From an uncultured Collinsella sp. (GTDB taxonomy: Bacteria; Actinomycetota; Coriobacteriia; Coriobacteriales; Coriobacteriaceae): a DNA stretch of 21,588 bases. The notes below the pieces were generated by a model. That model worked only from the letters and a program-made list of their open reading frames with translations. It had not been told where the DNA came from and did not search any database. The stretch is from the NCBI GenBank assembly GCA_905209765.1, contig CAJLUE010000028.1, positions 1 to 21,588 of the forward strand, in the 5' to 3' direction. Below, in pieces: positions 14,441 through 21,317 of this stretch; within the stretch, counting starts at the first letter, position 1, and each line of letters begins with the position of its first letter. A program made the translations under genes and the position numbers.

Positions 14441-15661
14441 CTAGTTCTCGCCCTCAAACATACCACCCGCAATGACCTCGTACATACGCTCGAGTTCCAA
14501 ACGGTCCATCAAAAGTGGAACAGGGTATAGCGGATTGGCCTCGGCATCGGCATGGGCCGCCATTTGCGGAATATCGGAGCGGCGAATACCCGAGACATAT
14601 TTGGGGATTCCCAGGGCCTCGTTCATGCGGTCGACCCAATCGATAAAGGCCTCGGCCGCCAGGCTGTCCTGCGCGGTAGCCGGCGCAATGCCCGCCATGC
14701 GAGCAAGATCGGCAAGCTTGGGGGCGGCGGCGTCACCATAAGCGCGAAGCATGTGCGGCAGGATGATCGCGTTGGCCAAACCGTGCGGAATTCCGTATCG
14801 GCCGCCCAGACTATGCGCGATGGCATGAACGTATCCAACATAGGAGCGCGTAAAGGCAACACCCGCCTTATACGCCGCCGAAAGCAGATTGCGACGCGCA
14901 CGCATGTTGTCGCCATGCTCATAGGCCTCGAGCAAATTGTCGCGGATGAGCTGGACCGCCTGACGCGCCATCTTGCGCGTGTAGGGCGTGGTGCTACGGC
15001 CGATAAAGGCCTCGACAGCATGCGTCAGGGCATCCATACCCGTCTGCCCCGTAATGGACGCCGGCAACCCGCGCGTAAACTCGGGGTCGTGGACTGCAAA
15101 ACGCGGGATGAGCACAAAATCGTTAATGGGGTATTTATAGTGCGTCTCATCATCGGTGATAACCGCCGCAAGCGTGACCTCGCTTCCCGTACCGGCGGTA
15201 GTGGGAACCGCAATAAGCAGCGGCAGGAGACGGTGGACACGCAGCAGGCCGCGCATCTTGTTGATGGGCTTGTTTGGCTGCGCAATGCGCGCCCCCACAC
15301 CCTTGGCGCAGTCCATAGCCGAACCGCCACCAAAGCCGATAATGGCCTGGCAGTCGTTCTCGCGATACAGCGCCGCCGCTTCCTCCACGTTTGAGACCGT
15401 GGGGTTCGCACGCGTTTCGGCATAGACCGTAGCGCCAATCCCCTGAGCCGTAAGCGCACGCTCGAGTGATGCCGTGAGCCCCAAACGTGCAATACCAGGG
15501 TCTGTCACGATAAGGACCTTCTGGATCGAGCGCTTTTGAAGCACCGCGGGCACATCCTCGGCATGCTCCAAAATGCGCGGCTCGGTATAGGGCAGGATCG
15601 GCAATGCAATGCGAAAAACCGTCTGATATGTTCGGCACCAGGAACGACGGGCTAGATGCAT
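14441..15661 (-). CDS. iron-containing alcohol dehydrogenase
   Basis: The 406-residue enzyme is a group III (Fe-type) alcohol dehydrogenase. The cofactor loop is GFGGGSAMDCAKG (109-121), followed by VPTTAGTGSEVT (152-163). The metal ligands are D210 and H214 in GMDALTHAVEAF, then H279 and H293 in VHAIAHSLGGRYGIPHG. It should interconvert an alcohol or diol with its aldehyde using NAD(P)H. It precedes the ALDH gene by 8 nt, so the two may act in sequence. The first 20 or so residues (MHLARRSWCRTYQTVFRIAL) are less family-like, but the ATG has AAAGGAG at good distance. That ribosome-binding site and the start codon lie in an 8-bp inverted repeat, which may limit translation. A TGTTGA palindrome lies further upstream. 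Confidence 0.92.
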   Translation of the reverse strand: MHLARRSWCRTYQTVFRIALPILPYTEPRILEHAEDVPAVLQKRSIQKVLIVTDPGIARLGLTASLERALTAQGIGATVYAETRANPTVSNVEEAAALYRENDCQAIIGFGGGSAMDCAKGVGARIAQPNKPINKMRGLLRVHRLLPLLIAVPTTAGTGSEVTLAAVITDDETHYKYPINDFVLIPRFAVHDPEFTRGLPASITGQTGMDALTHAVEAFIGRSTTPYTRKMARQAVQLIRDNLLEAYEHGDNMRARRNLLSAAYKAGVAFTRSYVGYVHAIAHSLGGRYGIPHGLANAIILPHMLRAYGDAAAPKLADLARMAGIAPATAQDSLAAEAFIDWVDRMNEALGIPKYVSGIRRSDIPQMAAHADAEANPLYPVPLLMDRLELERMYEVIAGGMFEGEN

Positions 15662-15678
15662 AAAGGAAACTCCTTTAT
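15660..15678 (-). promoter_or_regulatory. hairpin covering ribosome-binding site and start codon of the alcohol dehydrogenase gene
   Basis: ATAAAGGA, AAC and TCCTTTAT form a perfect 8-bp inverted repeat with a 3-nt loop. In the minus-strand mRNA the AAAGGAG ribosome-binding site pairs with the bases reaching into the ATG, so folding would hide both. Confidence 0.5.
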
Positions 15679-15679
15679 T

Positions 15680-15695
15680 TGTTGATGGGTCAACA
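15680..15695. promoter_or_regulatory. TGTTGA-N4-TCAACA palindrome, possible operator
   Basis: The palindrome TGTTGA-TGGG-TCAACA lies just before the alcohol dehydrogenase ribosome-binding site, and a further TCAACA half-site occurs at 15754-15759. A repressor site for the dehydrogenase operon is plausible. The rest of the 256-bp gap to the rubrerythrin gene is A/T-rich leader and promoter sequence. Confidence 0.4.
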
Positions 15696-15805
15696 TTTGC
15701 TCGACCGATTGTACTCAGCGGCGGTCAAAGACGGCCTGCCAATCGTTAATCAATCAACATCTTCATATCTCAAAATTGTTTTATTAAAAATCATTCCTAA
15801 TAGGC

Positions 15806-15833
15806 TTCACATTTGGTTGCATTTATGGATAAT
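15806..15833 (+). promoter_or_regulatory. probable sigma-70 promoter of the rubrerythrin gene
   Basis: TTCACA (15806-15811), a 16-nt spacer and GATAAT (15828-15833): five of six matches in each hexamer. It predicts a leader of about 80 nt containing a GTCCGG/CCGGAC hairpin (15853-15881) and a small CGATC/GATCG hairpin (15899-15913) that includes part of the ribosome-binding site AAGGA. Confidence 0.55.
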
Positions 15834-15917
15834 AGAACTCGTCAAGACGCACGTCCGGAGAGGGCCCTTACGGGACCGGACAAGCGCACAATCGCCATCG
15901 ATCGAAAGGATCGAATC

Positions 15918-16478
15918 ATGAAGTTTGTTTGCCCCGTTTGCGGTTATGTGGAAGAGTTCGACGGCGACCAGCTGCCCGAGGACTTCAAGTGCCCCCAGTG
16001 CGGCGTTCCCGGTTCTCGTTTCCTGAAGCAGGAGGAGGGCCAGCTCGAGTGGGCTGCTGAGCACGTCGTGGGCGTCGCCAAGATGGAGGGCGTCTCCGAG
16101 GACATCGTTGCCGACCTGCGCGCCAACTTTGAGGGCGAGTGCTCCGAGGTCGGTATGTACCTGGCCATGGCTCGCGTCGCTCATCGCGAGGGCTACCCCG
16201 AGATCGGCCTGTACTGGGAGAAGGCTGCCCACGAGGAGGCCGAGCACGCCGCCAAGTTCGCCGAGCTCCTGGGCGAGGTCGTGACCGACTCCACCAAGAA
16301 GAACCTCGAGATGCGCGTTGAGGCCGAGAACGGCGCCACCGCCGGCAAGACCGATCTTGCCAAGCGCGCCAAGGCCGCCGGCCTCGATGCCATCCACGAC
16401 ACCGTGCATGAGATGGCTCGCGACGAGGCTCGCCACGGCAAGGCTTTCGCCGGCCTGCTCAAGCGCTACTTTGGCTAA
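15918..16478 (+). CDS. rbr: reverse rubrerythrin (rubredoxin domain followed by diiron domain)
   Basis: The 186-residue protein begins with a rubredoxin-type Fe(Cys)4 site, C5-x2-C8 and C25-x2-C28 (MKFVCPVCGYVEEF, FKCPQCGVPGSRF). A four-helix ferritin-like domain with diiron ligands follows: FEGECSEVGMYLAMARVA, EKAAHEEAEHAAKFAELLGE (101-120) and EMARDEARHGKAF (165-177). This N-terminal rubredoxin order is the 'reverse' arrangement; classical rubrerythrins have it at the C terminus. Such proteins reduce hydrogen peroxide with electrons from NADH-linked carriers in strict anaerobes. The ATG at 15918 has AAGGA about 7 nt upstream; the frame is open to 15813, but that part overlaps the promoter and leader. 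The codon use is strongly biased to G/C-ending codons, suggesting high expression. A strong terminator follows. Confidence 0.93.
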   Translation: MKFVCPVCGYVEEFDGDQLPEDFKCPQCGVPGSRFLKQEEGQLEWAAEHVVGVAKMEGVSEDIVADLRANFEGECSEVGMYLAMARVAHREGYPEIGLYWEKAAHEEAEHAAKFAELLGEVVTDSTKKNLEMRVEAENGATAGKTDLAKRAKAAGLDAIHDTVHEMARDEARHGKAFAGLLKRYFG

Positions 16479-16511
16479 GCCAGCCGTCTGAGAGATAATC
16501 TCTAGCTCGAT

Positions 16512-16542
16512 AAGGCCCGGACCGCACGGTTCGGGCCTTTTT
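16512..16542 (+). terminator. intrinsic terminator of the rubrerythrin gene
   Basis: Stem AAGGCCCGGACC (16512-16523) pairs with GGTTCGGGCCTT (16528-16539), 12 bp with one G-U, loop GCAC, and runs into TTTTT (16538-16542). Confidence 0.9.
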
Positions 16543-16608
16543 CATGCCTCACAAACTTGTTAACTCCCTGAAATAGGACCGCCTTCGGCATCGGCTTCTC
16601 GTCAAAAA

Positions 16609-16731
16609 CTAAGTGAGTAGACTTTTTGAAACTTGCGGAGCACACCATCCATATTGCTTCATAAAGCCGCAGGTAAATGGCTTGTTGCAAAACGGCCTGG
16701 TCGCCAAAGTGCCAAAAGTCTACTCACTTAG
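16609..16731 (+). repeat. 123-bp palindromic element, copy B (three-frame-stop termini)
   Basis: An 18-bp perfect terminal inverted repeat (CTAAGTGAGTAGACTTTT at 16609, complement ending at 16731). The interior shares GAGCA, CAGGTA, CTTGTT, CAAAAC and GCCTGGTCGCCAAAGTGCC with copy C. The right end provides the stop codon of the nuclease-like gene: in the minus strand CTA AGT GAG TAG gives its last three codons and stop. It sits between two convergent genes, after the rubrerythrin terminator. Confidence 0.92.
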
Positions 16732-17847
16732 AACCGCAGCCGTCCACGATCGAGCTGTTTTGTGTCTAACGGGCATCTTTCCGTCGATTACTCCCAATTT
16801 TGTCCAGTCAACGAATAGTTCAGACCGGAGTAATGTCTCAGCCCTTTGCTCATCTGAGCTTTTATCACGATATTCAGCATCGAGCATCCTGCATACAGCC
16901 TTAACGATCGCGCGGAATCTATCCTCTTCGGATATCTGTCTGTGTGTCAGGAGAAGCACATCGTAACCCATGGCCTGAAGGGCCGTCATGCGGTCTGCGT
17001 CACGCAAGCCATCCCCTGCGCGTCCGTGCGAGGCCTTTCCCTGACATTCAATGGCCACCTGTCGCTTCCCGTCCGGCGAAGACAGAAGCAGGTCGATATA
17101 TACGCGAGACTTTCCCACAATCGCTCGAGCACTTGTGCTTAGCGTCACTTCGACATTGAGCTCTATGTCGCAAAACCTTTCGCCTCCCAGGGCTCGCGGC
17201 AGTCCAAGCAACAAATACGCCTCGACCTCAAAAGGCGACGCGGCACCCAATGGAACGAGTTGCGATACCGCCATAAATCTATTGCCGTAACGCATCCCGC
17301 AAACATCTGAACAAAAACGGTCAAGGTCTCTGCCCAAAACCAAAGCGTCTCGACGCCATAAATTTGAAGCGGTGCCGTCCTCGGACGGGCAGCGCACCCA
17401 ACCGAACGTTGTCGAAATCGTGCCCGAATCAATTGCACGCGAAAGCTCCGCCTCGAGTGCCGCTGGCAGAGCACACACCACAAACAGGCCGCACATCTCC
17501 GCCAACACAAAAAGAAGCTGAAGATCCGTCAGATGCCGCGACATGATGAATGCCGTCAGTAGAGGAGACGTAATCAAAAATCCATGCTCCGTTTCCAGCA
17601 CGGATTCCCTGGGGAGCTCACCAAGGAACAGCCGCTGCCTAATGCTGGCTGGACAAGTCCGCTTGTTTCTCGTCCGAACCAATGTATACAACGGAAAGCC
17701 GAGCACAACCGCAGCCGTCGGGTTACGGGCAAGGTCATATCGCTGCCGGTCTTCATCCGGCCGTGGAAGTGGCGGACACAAAGCGCGAACCTGAGGGGGC
17801 AAACGCCAGTACCTAAAAGCCGATATGTCACAAAGTAGATCTTTCAT
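16720..17847 (-). CDS. nuclease-like protein of the DUF559/Vsr-type fold, AbiEi-like layout (putative)
   Basis: The 375-residue protein has an N-terminal part beginning DLLCDISAFRYWRLPPQ and containing GFLITSPLLTAFIMSRHL (89-106) and LAEMCG (115-120). This layout recalls AbiEi-like and other DUF559-linked proteins. The C-terminal domain has SPFEVEAYLLLGLP (204-217), a strand with D252 (RVYIDLLLSSPDG), AIECQGKASH (265-274) and DADRMTALQAMGYDVLLLTHRQI (283-305). D252 with E267-x-Q269 looks like a PD-(D/E)XK-type site, with Gln where Lys is usual. The start is uncertain: ATG (17847) or GTG (17853), neither with a clear ribosome-binding site. G+C is visibly lower than in its neighbours, and two direct repeat copies flank it, so acquisition by transfer is likely. 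A defence or toxin-antitoxin role is only a guess. Confidence 0.7.
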   Translation of the reverse strand: MKDLLCDISAFRYWRLPPQVRALCPPLPRPDEDRQRYDLARNPTAAVVLGFPLYTLVRTRNKRTCPASIRQRLFLGELPRESVLETEHGFLITSPLLTAFIMSRHLTDLQLLFVLAEMCGLFVVCALPAALEAELSRAIDSGTISTTFGWVRCPSEDGTASNLWRRDALVLGRDLDRFCSDVCGMRYGNRFMAVSQLVPLGAASPFEVEAYLLLGLPRALGGERFCDIELNVEVTLSTSARAIVGKSRVYIDLLLSSPDGKRQVAIECQGKASHGRAGDGLRDADRMTALQAMGYDVLLLTHRQISEEDRFRAIVKAVCRMLDAEYRDKSSDEQRAETLLRSELFVDWTKLGVIDGKMPVRHKTARSWTAAVLSE

Positions 17848-17930
17848 AGGCACAGGAAAACACGAATTTCAACCCAGTCAGTCACGCATTTGCGCGAACG
17901 CACCGAAAATGGCACCGAACGGACCGCTAA

Positions 17931-17996
17931 GTTTTCAACAGCCCTCCCCAACTGGCCAAAAGCTTGCCAAGAACTGGACGAAGCCCTGTTGAAAAC
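17931..17996. repeat. 11-bp inverted repeat spanning 66 bp
   Basis: GTTTTCAACAG (17931-17941) and its exact complement (17986-17996), followed on the plus strand by CCCCA and six T (18001-18006). No plus-strand gene precedes it. The stretch between the nuclease-like gene and copy C (17854-18027) holds no other recognisable feature, so it may be debris of a mobile element. Confidence 0.55.
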
Positions 17997-18027
17997 CCCA
18001 TTTTTTCTCATGCAGAAGCTTTGCGCG

Positions 18028-18150
18028 GCAAGTGAGTAGACTTTTTTGAACATCCCGAGCAGGCCGGTCATCCTGCTTTTCAAAACCCCAGGTAGATAGC
18101 TTGTTACAAAACTGCCTGGTCGCCAAAGTGCCAAAAGTCTACTCACTTAG
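18028..18150 (+). repeat. 123-bp palindromic element, copy C (three-frame-stop termini)
   Basis: The right end is intact (complement of CTAAGTGAGTAGACTTTT ending at 18150); the left end has two changes (GCAAGTGAGTAGACTTTT). The last 40 bp are nearly identical to copy B. Internal hairpins GAGCAGG/CCTGCTT and CCAGG/CCTGG are possible. The right end supplies the pdxR stop: minus-strand TCT AAG TGA gives Ser-Lys-stop. Confidence 0.92.
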
Positions 18151-19579
18151 ATTGCAGAGTGCCCTCCATTAGCTGCAATTCCAAGCTATTAAGCACTTTT
18201 GGACTCAAATCGTCATACTGAACAAGAATTTGAGTTGAGTTTTCAGGGACAGATGCGCCATCGGCACACCAATAACAGTCACTGATATCGACAAAAGGGA
18301 TACCCGAGCGCGTGAGGGCCCGCACAAAAGAGCTTCCACCCGCTCCGCGCTCTGCAACCACGGTGCAGTAAAGGCCCGCGTCTGCATGCTCAATCGAGAC
18401 CTCCCCCGCCGGAAACTCTTTCCGCACAAGCGCCGCTAGGCCGTCGCGTGCCTCGCGAGCGCGCACGCGCACGCGGTTCACATGTCGCTCGTAATCACCC
18501 GATTCCAGCAAGCGAGCCAAAGCGACCTGGTCAACAGAGCTCACCGACGAGGCGTAGAAGCCAAGGTTGCGCCTAAACCGCTCCATTAGCTCATCGGGCA
18601 ACACCATGTACGCTAGACGCAACGCCGATGACAGGCTCTTCGAAAACGTGTTGGTGTAGATAACCGACTGGGCGGCATCAATCGACGCGAGCGCGGGAAT
18701 CGGCTTACCGGCAAGGCGAAACTCACAATCAAAGTCATCTTCGATGAGATACCGGCCCGGCTGCTCGGCGGCCCAGCTCAGCAGCGCGTAGCGACGCGCA
18801 ATGCTCGTCACAAGGCCGGTCGGATACTGATGGGACGGCATCAGGTGAAGGACATCGGTCCCGCTTTTCTGCAGAGTGCTCAAGTCCACGCCTTCATCAT
18901 CCAACGGGATATGCCGAACTTTGCAACCCATAGCCTGATAGATGCGCGTCAGGCGCAAATAGCCCGGATCCTCAACGGCATACACCTTGTCGGCTCCAAG
19001 CAACTGAACCAGCATGGTATCGAGCAGCTGGGCGCCAGCACCGATAACAATGTTGTCGGGGTCGACATTCATACCCCTTGTCCCGCGCAGATGCTGAGCA
19101 ATTGTGCGTCGTAGCCGAGCGGTGCCCTGCGCCGGCGCAGTCGAAAAGATTTCGCGTTCGTCTTCGGATGCCAGCGTCGCCCGCAGCGCGCTTTGCCAAA
19201 GCCGCGCCGCCTCCAAAGCGGAAGGAGAAAGCGCGTCAAATCGCTCAACCTGACGATTGACATCATGCGCGCTGGGGCTCACAGAGACGGCATCTCGGTC
19301 GATGCTCTCCGAAGCCAAAGGCAAAACGGGTGCATCCGGAAGCTCGCAAGCGTAATAGCCACGACGCGGCATTGAACAAATATAGCCCTCGGCAAGTAAC
19401 TGGCTATATGCATTCTCGATGGTAATGACACTGATTCCCAGATGACTGGCAAAGGCACGCTTAGACGGAAGATGCTCCCCCGCCGCAATGCGTCCAGCAA
19501 CGATATCATCTCGAATTTGCTGGTAAACATACTCATAGAGCGATGCTCCGCCGCGTTTTTCCAAATTGTAGTCAAGCAT
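18143..19579 (-). CDS. pdxR: MocR-family (GntR-HTH plus aminotransferase-fold) regulator of vitamin B6 synthesis
   Basis: The 478-residue protein begins with a GntR-type winged helix (residues 13-78: YEYVYQQIRDDIVAGRIAAG, HLPSKRAFASHLGIS, VITIENAYSQLLAEGYI). A fold-type I aminotransferase domain follows, with HQYPTG (250-255), EDDFDCEF (280-287) and the PLP lysine K314 in TFSKSLSSALRLAYMV. Such MocR proteins use bound PLP as an effector. Placement divergent from pdxS-pdxT points to PdxR, which activates pdxST when PLP is low and represses itself. The start at 19579 is chosen because AGGTGA lies about 7 nt upstream and the family sequence starts there; an in-frame ATG at 19612 has no ribosome-binding site. 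The last residues, SK, and the stop codon come from repeat copy C. Confidence 0.9.
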   Translation of the reverse strand: MLDYNLEKRGGASLYEYVYQQIRDDIVAGRIAAGEHLPSKRAFASHLGISVITIENAYSQLLAEGYICSMPRRGYYACELPDAPVLPLASESIDRDAVSVSPSAHDVNRQVERFDALSPSALEAARLWQSALRATLASEDEREIFSTAPAQGTARLRRTIAQHLRGTRGMNVDPDNIVIGAGAQLLDTMLVQLLGADKVYAVEDPGYLRLTRIYQAMGCKVRHIPLDDEGVDLSTLQKSGTDVLHLMPSHQYPTGLVTSIARRYALLSWAAEQPGRYLIEDDFDCEFRLAGKPIPALASIDAAQSVIYTNTFSKSLSSALRLAYMVLPDELMERFRRNLGFYASSVSSVDQVALARLLESGDYERHVNRVRVRAREARDGLAALVRKEFPAGEVSIEHADAGLYCTVVAERGAGGSSFVRALTRSGIPFVDISDCYWCADGASVPENSTQILVQYDDLSPKVLNSLELQLMEGTLQSK

Positions 19580-19590
19580 GAGCCTATCAC

Positions 19591-19632
19591 CTGACCTTAT
19601 TAAGTCATTCAATCTGGTATTAGTCTGACCTT
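19591..19632. promoter_or_regulatory. direct-repeat operator between pdxR and pdxS (probable PdxR site)
   Basis: CTGACCTTAT (19591-19600) recurs as CTGACCTTGT (19625-19634), 34 bp apart start to start. MocR regulators commonly bind paired direct repeats on one face of the helix, and this is the only such pair in the 145-bp divergent region. The first copy overlaps the leader of pdxR, which suits autorepression. Confidence 0.6.
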
Positions 19633-19724
19633 GTCATTATCTCGAAATCTGAGTATTTCGCCATACCCAGCTCCCCGATAGGATGTTCCGTCAAGCAATG
19701 CACATGCCAATCAAGGGAGCAGCC

Positions 19725-20615
19725 ATGGCAGAACAGACCAGCAAGGCCGATCGCGTCAAACTCAATCGCGAGCTCGCGCAGATGCTCAAGGGCGGCGTCA
19801 TCATGGACGTCACCACGCCCGAGCAGGCACGCATCGCCGAGGAGGCGGGCGCCTGCGCCGTCATGGCACTCGAGCGCATCCCGGCCGACATCCGCGCCGC
19901 CGGCGGTGTGTCGCGCATGAGCGACCCCAAGATGATCAAGGGCATCCAAGAGGCCGTCTCCATTCCCGTCATGGCCAAGTGCCGCATCGGTCACATCGTC
20001 GAGGCGCAGGTCCTGCAGGCCATCGAGATCGACTACATCGATGAGTCCGAGGTTCTCTCCCCTGCCGACGATGTCTACCACATCGACAAGACCCAGTTTG
20101 ACGTCCCGTTTGTCTGCGGTGCCCGCGACCTGGGCGAGGCGCTGCGCCGTGTTGCCGAGGGCGCCACGATGATTCGTACCAAGGGCGAGCCGGGCACGGG
20201 CGACGTCGTCCAGGCTGTGCGCCACATGCGCAAGATCCAAAAGCAGATCCGCGACGTTGTTGCCCTGCGCGACGACGAGGTCTTTGAGGCAGCCAAGCAG
20301 CTGCAGGTTCCGGTCGAGCTGGTGCGCGAGGTCTATGCCACGGGCAAGCTCCCTGTCGTGAACTTTGCTGCTGGCGGTGTGGCAACCCCTGCCGACGCCG
20401 CGCTGATGATGCAGCTGGGCGCCGAGGGCGTTTTTGTCGGCTCGGGTATCTTTAAGAGCGGCGACCCCGCCAAACGCGCCGCCGCCATCGTCAAGGCTGT
20501 GGCAAACTTCACCGATGCCAAGCTCATCGCCGAGCTTTCGGAGGACCTGGGCGAGGCCATGGTGGGCATCAACGCCGACGAGATCGAGATTATCATGGAG
20601 GAGCGCGGGCGCTAG
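19725..20615 (+). CDS. pdxS: pyridoxal 5'-phosphate synthase, synthase subunit
   Basis: This 296-residue TIM-barrel enzyme matches PdxS almost residue for residue over its length. Key residues are visible: D28 in LKGGVIMDVTTPEQA, K85 in MAKCRIGH (pentose phosphate Schiff base) and K153 in MIRTKGEPGTG (transfer of the intermediate to the second site). FAAGGVATPADAALMM and VFVGSGIFKS are phosphate-binding loops. With ammonia from PdxT it condenses ribose 5-phosphate and glyceraldehyde 3-phosphate to PLP; PdxS normally forms a dodecamer carrying twelve PdxT. The ATG at 19725 follows AAGGGAG by 6 nt; earlier in-frame ATGs lack this signal and would exceed the usual length. It is first in an operon with pdxT (20-nt gap), divergent from pdxR. 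Confidence 0.97.
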   Translation: MAEQTSKADRVKLNRELAQMLKGGVIMDVTTPEQARIAEEAGACAVMALERIPADIRAAGGVSRMSDPKMIKGIQEAVSIPVMAKCRIGHIVEAQVLQAIEIDYIDESEVLSPADDVYHIDKTQFDVPFVCGARDLGEALRRVAEGATMIRTKGEPGTGDVVQAVRHMRKIQKQIRDVVALRDDEVFEAAKQLQVPVELVREVYATGKLPVVNFAAGGVATPADAALMMQLGAEGVFVGSGIFKSGDPAKRAAAIVKAVANFTDAKLIAELSEDLGEAMVGINADEIEIIMEERGR

Positions 20616-20635
20616 TCCAGCAGAAAGGATCGCAC

Positions 20636-21223
20636 ATGAGCGATTATGCAGACCAAACGGTCGCTGTGCTGGCGGTCCAAGGCGCTTTTGCCGAGCACGA
20701 GGCAAGACTATCCGAGCTTGGCGCACACTGTATTGAGCTGAGGCAGGCGGCCGATTTGAAGCAAGACTTTGACCGTCTGGTACTTCCCGGCGGCGAGTCT
20801 ACCGTTCAAGGGAAGCTGCTTGATGAGTTGGGCATGCTCGAGGAGCTTCGTGCCCGTATCGTTGAAGGCATGCCCGTCCTGGGCACCTGCGCCGGCCTGA
20901 TTCTGCTGGCTCACGACCTTGCCGCCCACGACGATAAGGGCACGCCGCGTTTGGCAACCATGGATGTACTTGTCGAGCGCAATGCCTACGGCAGGCAGCT
21001 CGGCAGCTTTCGAACCAAGGGGCAGGTAGCCGGCATCGACGGTGAAGTGCCGCTGACGTTTATCCGCGCGCCCCGCATCGTCGAGGTCCACGGTGACGCC
21101 AAGGCCTTAGCGAAAGTCGACGAGCGCATCGTCGCCGCCCGCCAGGGCAACCAGCTCGGCGTAACCTTCCACCCCGAACTCGACGAAGACACCCGCCTCC
21201 ACGAACTGTTCCTACAAATGTAG
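20636..21223 (+). CDS. pdxT: pyridoxal 5'-phosphate synthase, glutaminase subunit
   Basis: The 195-residue class I glutamine amidotransferase has the nucleophile C85 in VLGTCAGLILLA, the partners H179 and E181 in VTFHPELDED, and the oxyanion-side motif VLPGGEST (49-56). AVLAVQGAFAEHEARL and SFRTKGQV are typical PdxT segments. It hydrolyses glutamine and channels ammonia to PdxS; activity depends on docking with PdxS. The length is normal (190-200). The ATG has AAAGGA 7 nt upstream and follows pdxS by 20 nt. The stop codon is followed within 24 nt by a long hairpin that lacks a U tract, so the end of transcription is unclear. Confidence 0.96.
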   Translation: MSDYADQTVAVLAVQGAFAEHEARLSELGAHCIELRQAADLKQDFDRLVLPGGESTVQGKLLDELGMLEELRARIVEGMPVLGTCAGLILLAHDLAAHDDKGTPRLATMDVLVERNAYGRQLGSFRTKGQVAGIDGEVPLTFIRAPRIVEVHGDAKALAKVDERIVAARQGNQLGVTFHPELDEDTRLHELFLQM

Positions 21224-21246
21224 GCATCGAAATCAACAAACGAAAC

Positions 21247-21310
21247 GAGAGTGGATAATTTCCCACTTTGAGCTTGAACGCAAGCTCAAAGTGGAAGATT
21301 ATCCACTCTC
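21247..21310. repeat. 64-bp two-part inverted repeat
   Basis: The outer arms GAGAGTGGATAAT (21247-21259) and complement (21298-21310) and the inner arms CCACTTTGAGCTTG (21263-21276) and complement (21281-21294) are each perfect, with loop AACG and a small internal mismatch. It lies 24 nt after pdxT and may cap its 3' end, but no U tract follows. Confidence 0.85.
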
Positions 21311-21317
21311 ATGCTAT

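Noticed and set aside
16609..16731. Repeat copies as intrinsic terminators
   Set aside because: The terminal arms are separated by about 85 nt and the T run lies inside the stem, not after it; rubrerythrin already has its own strong terminator upstream.
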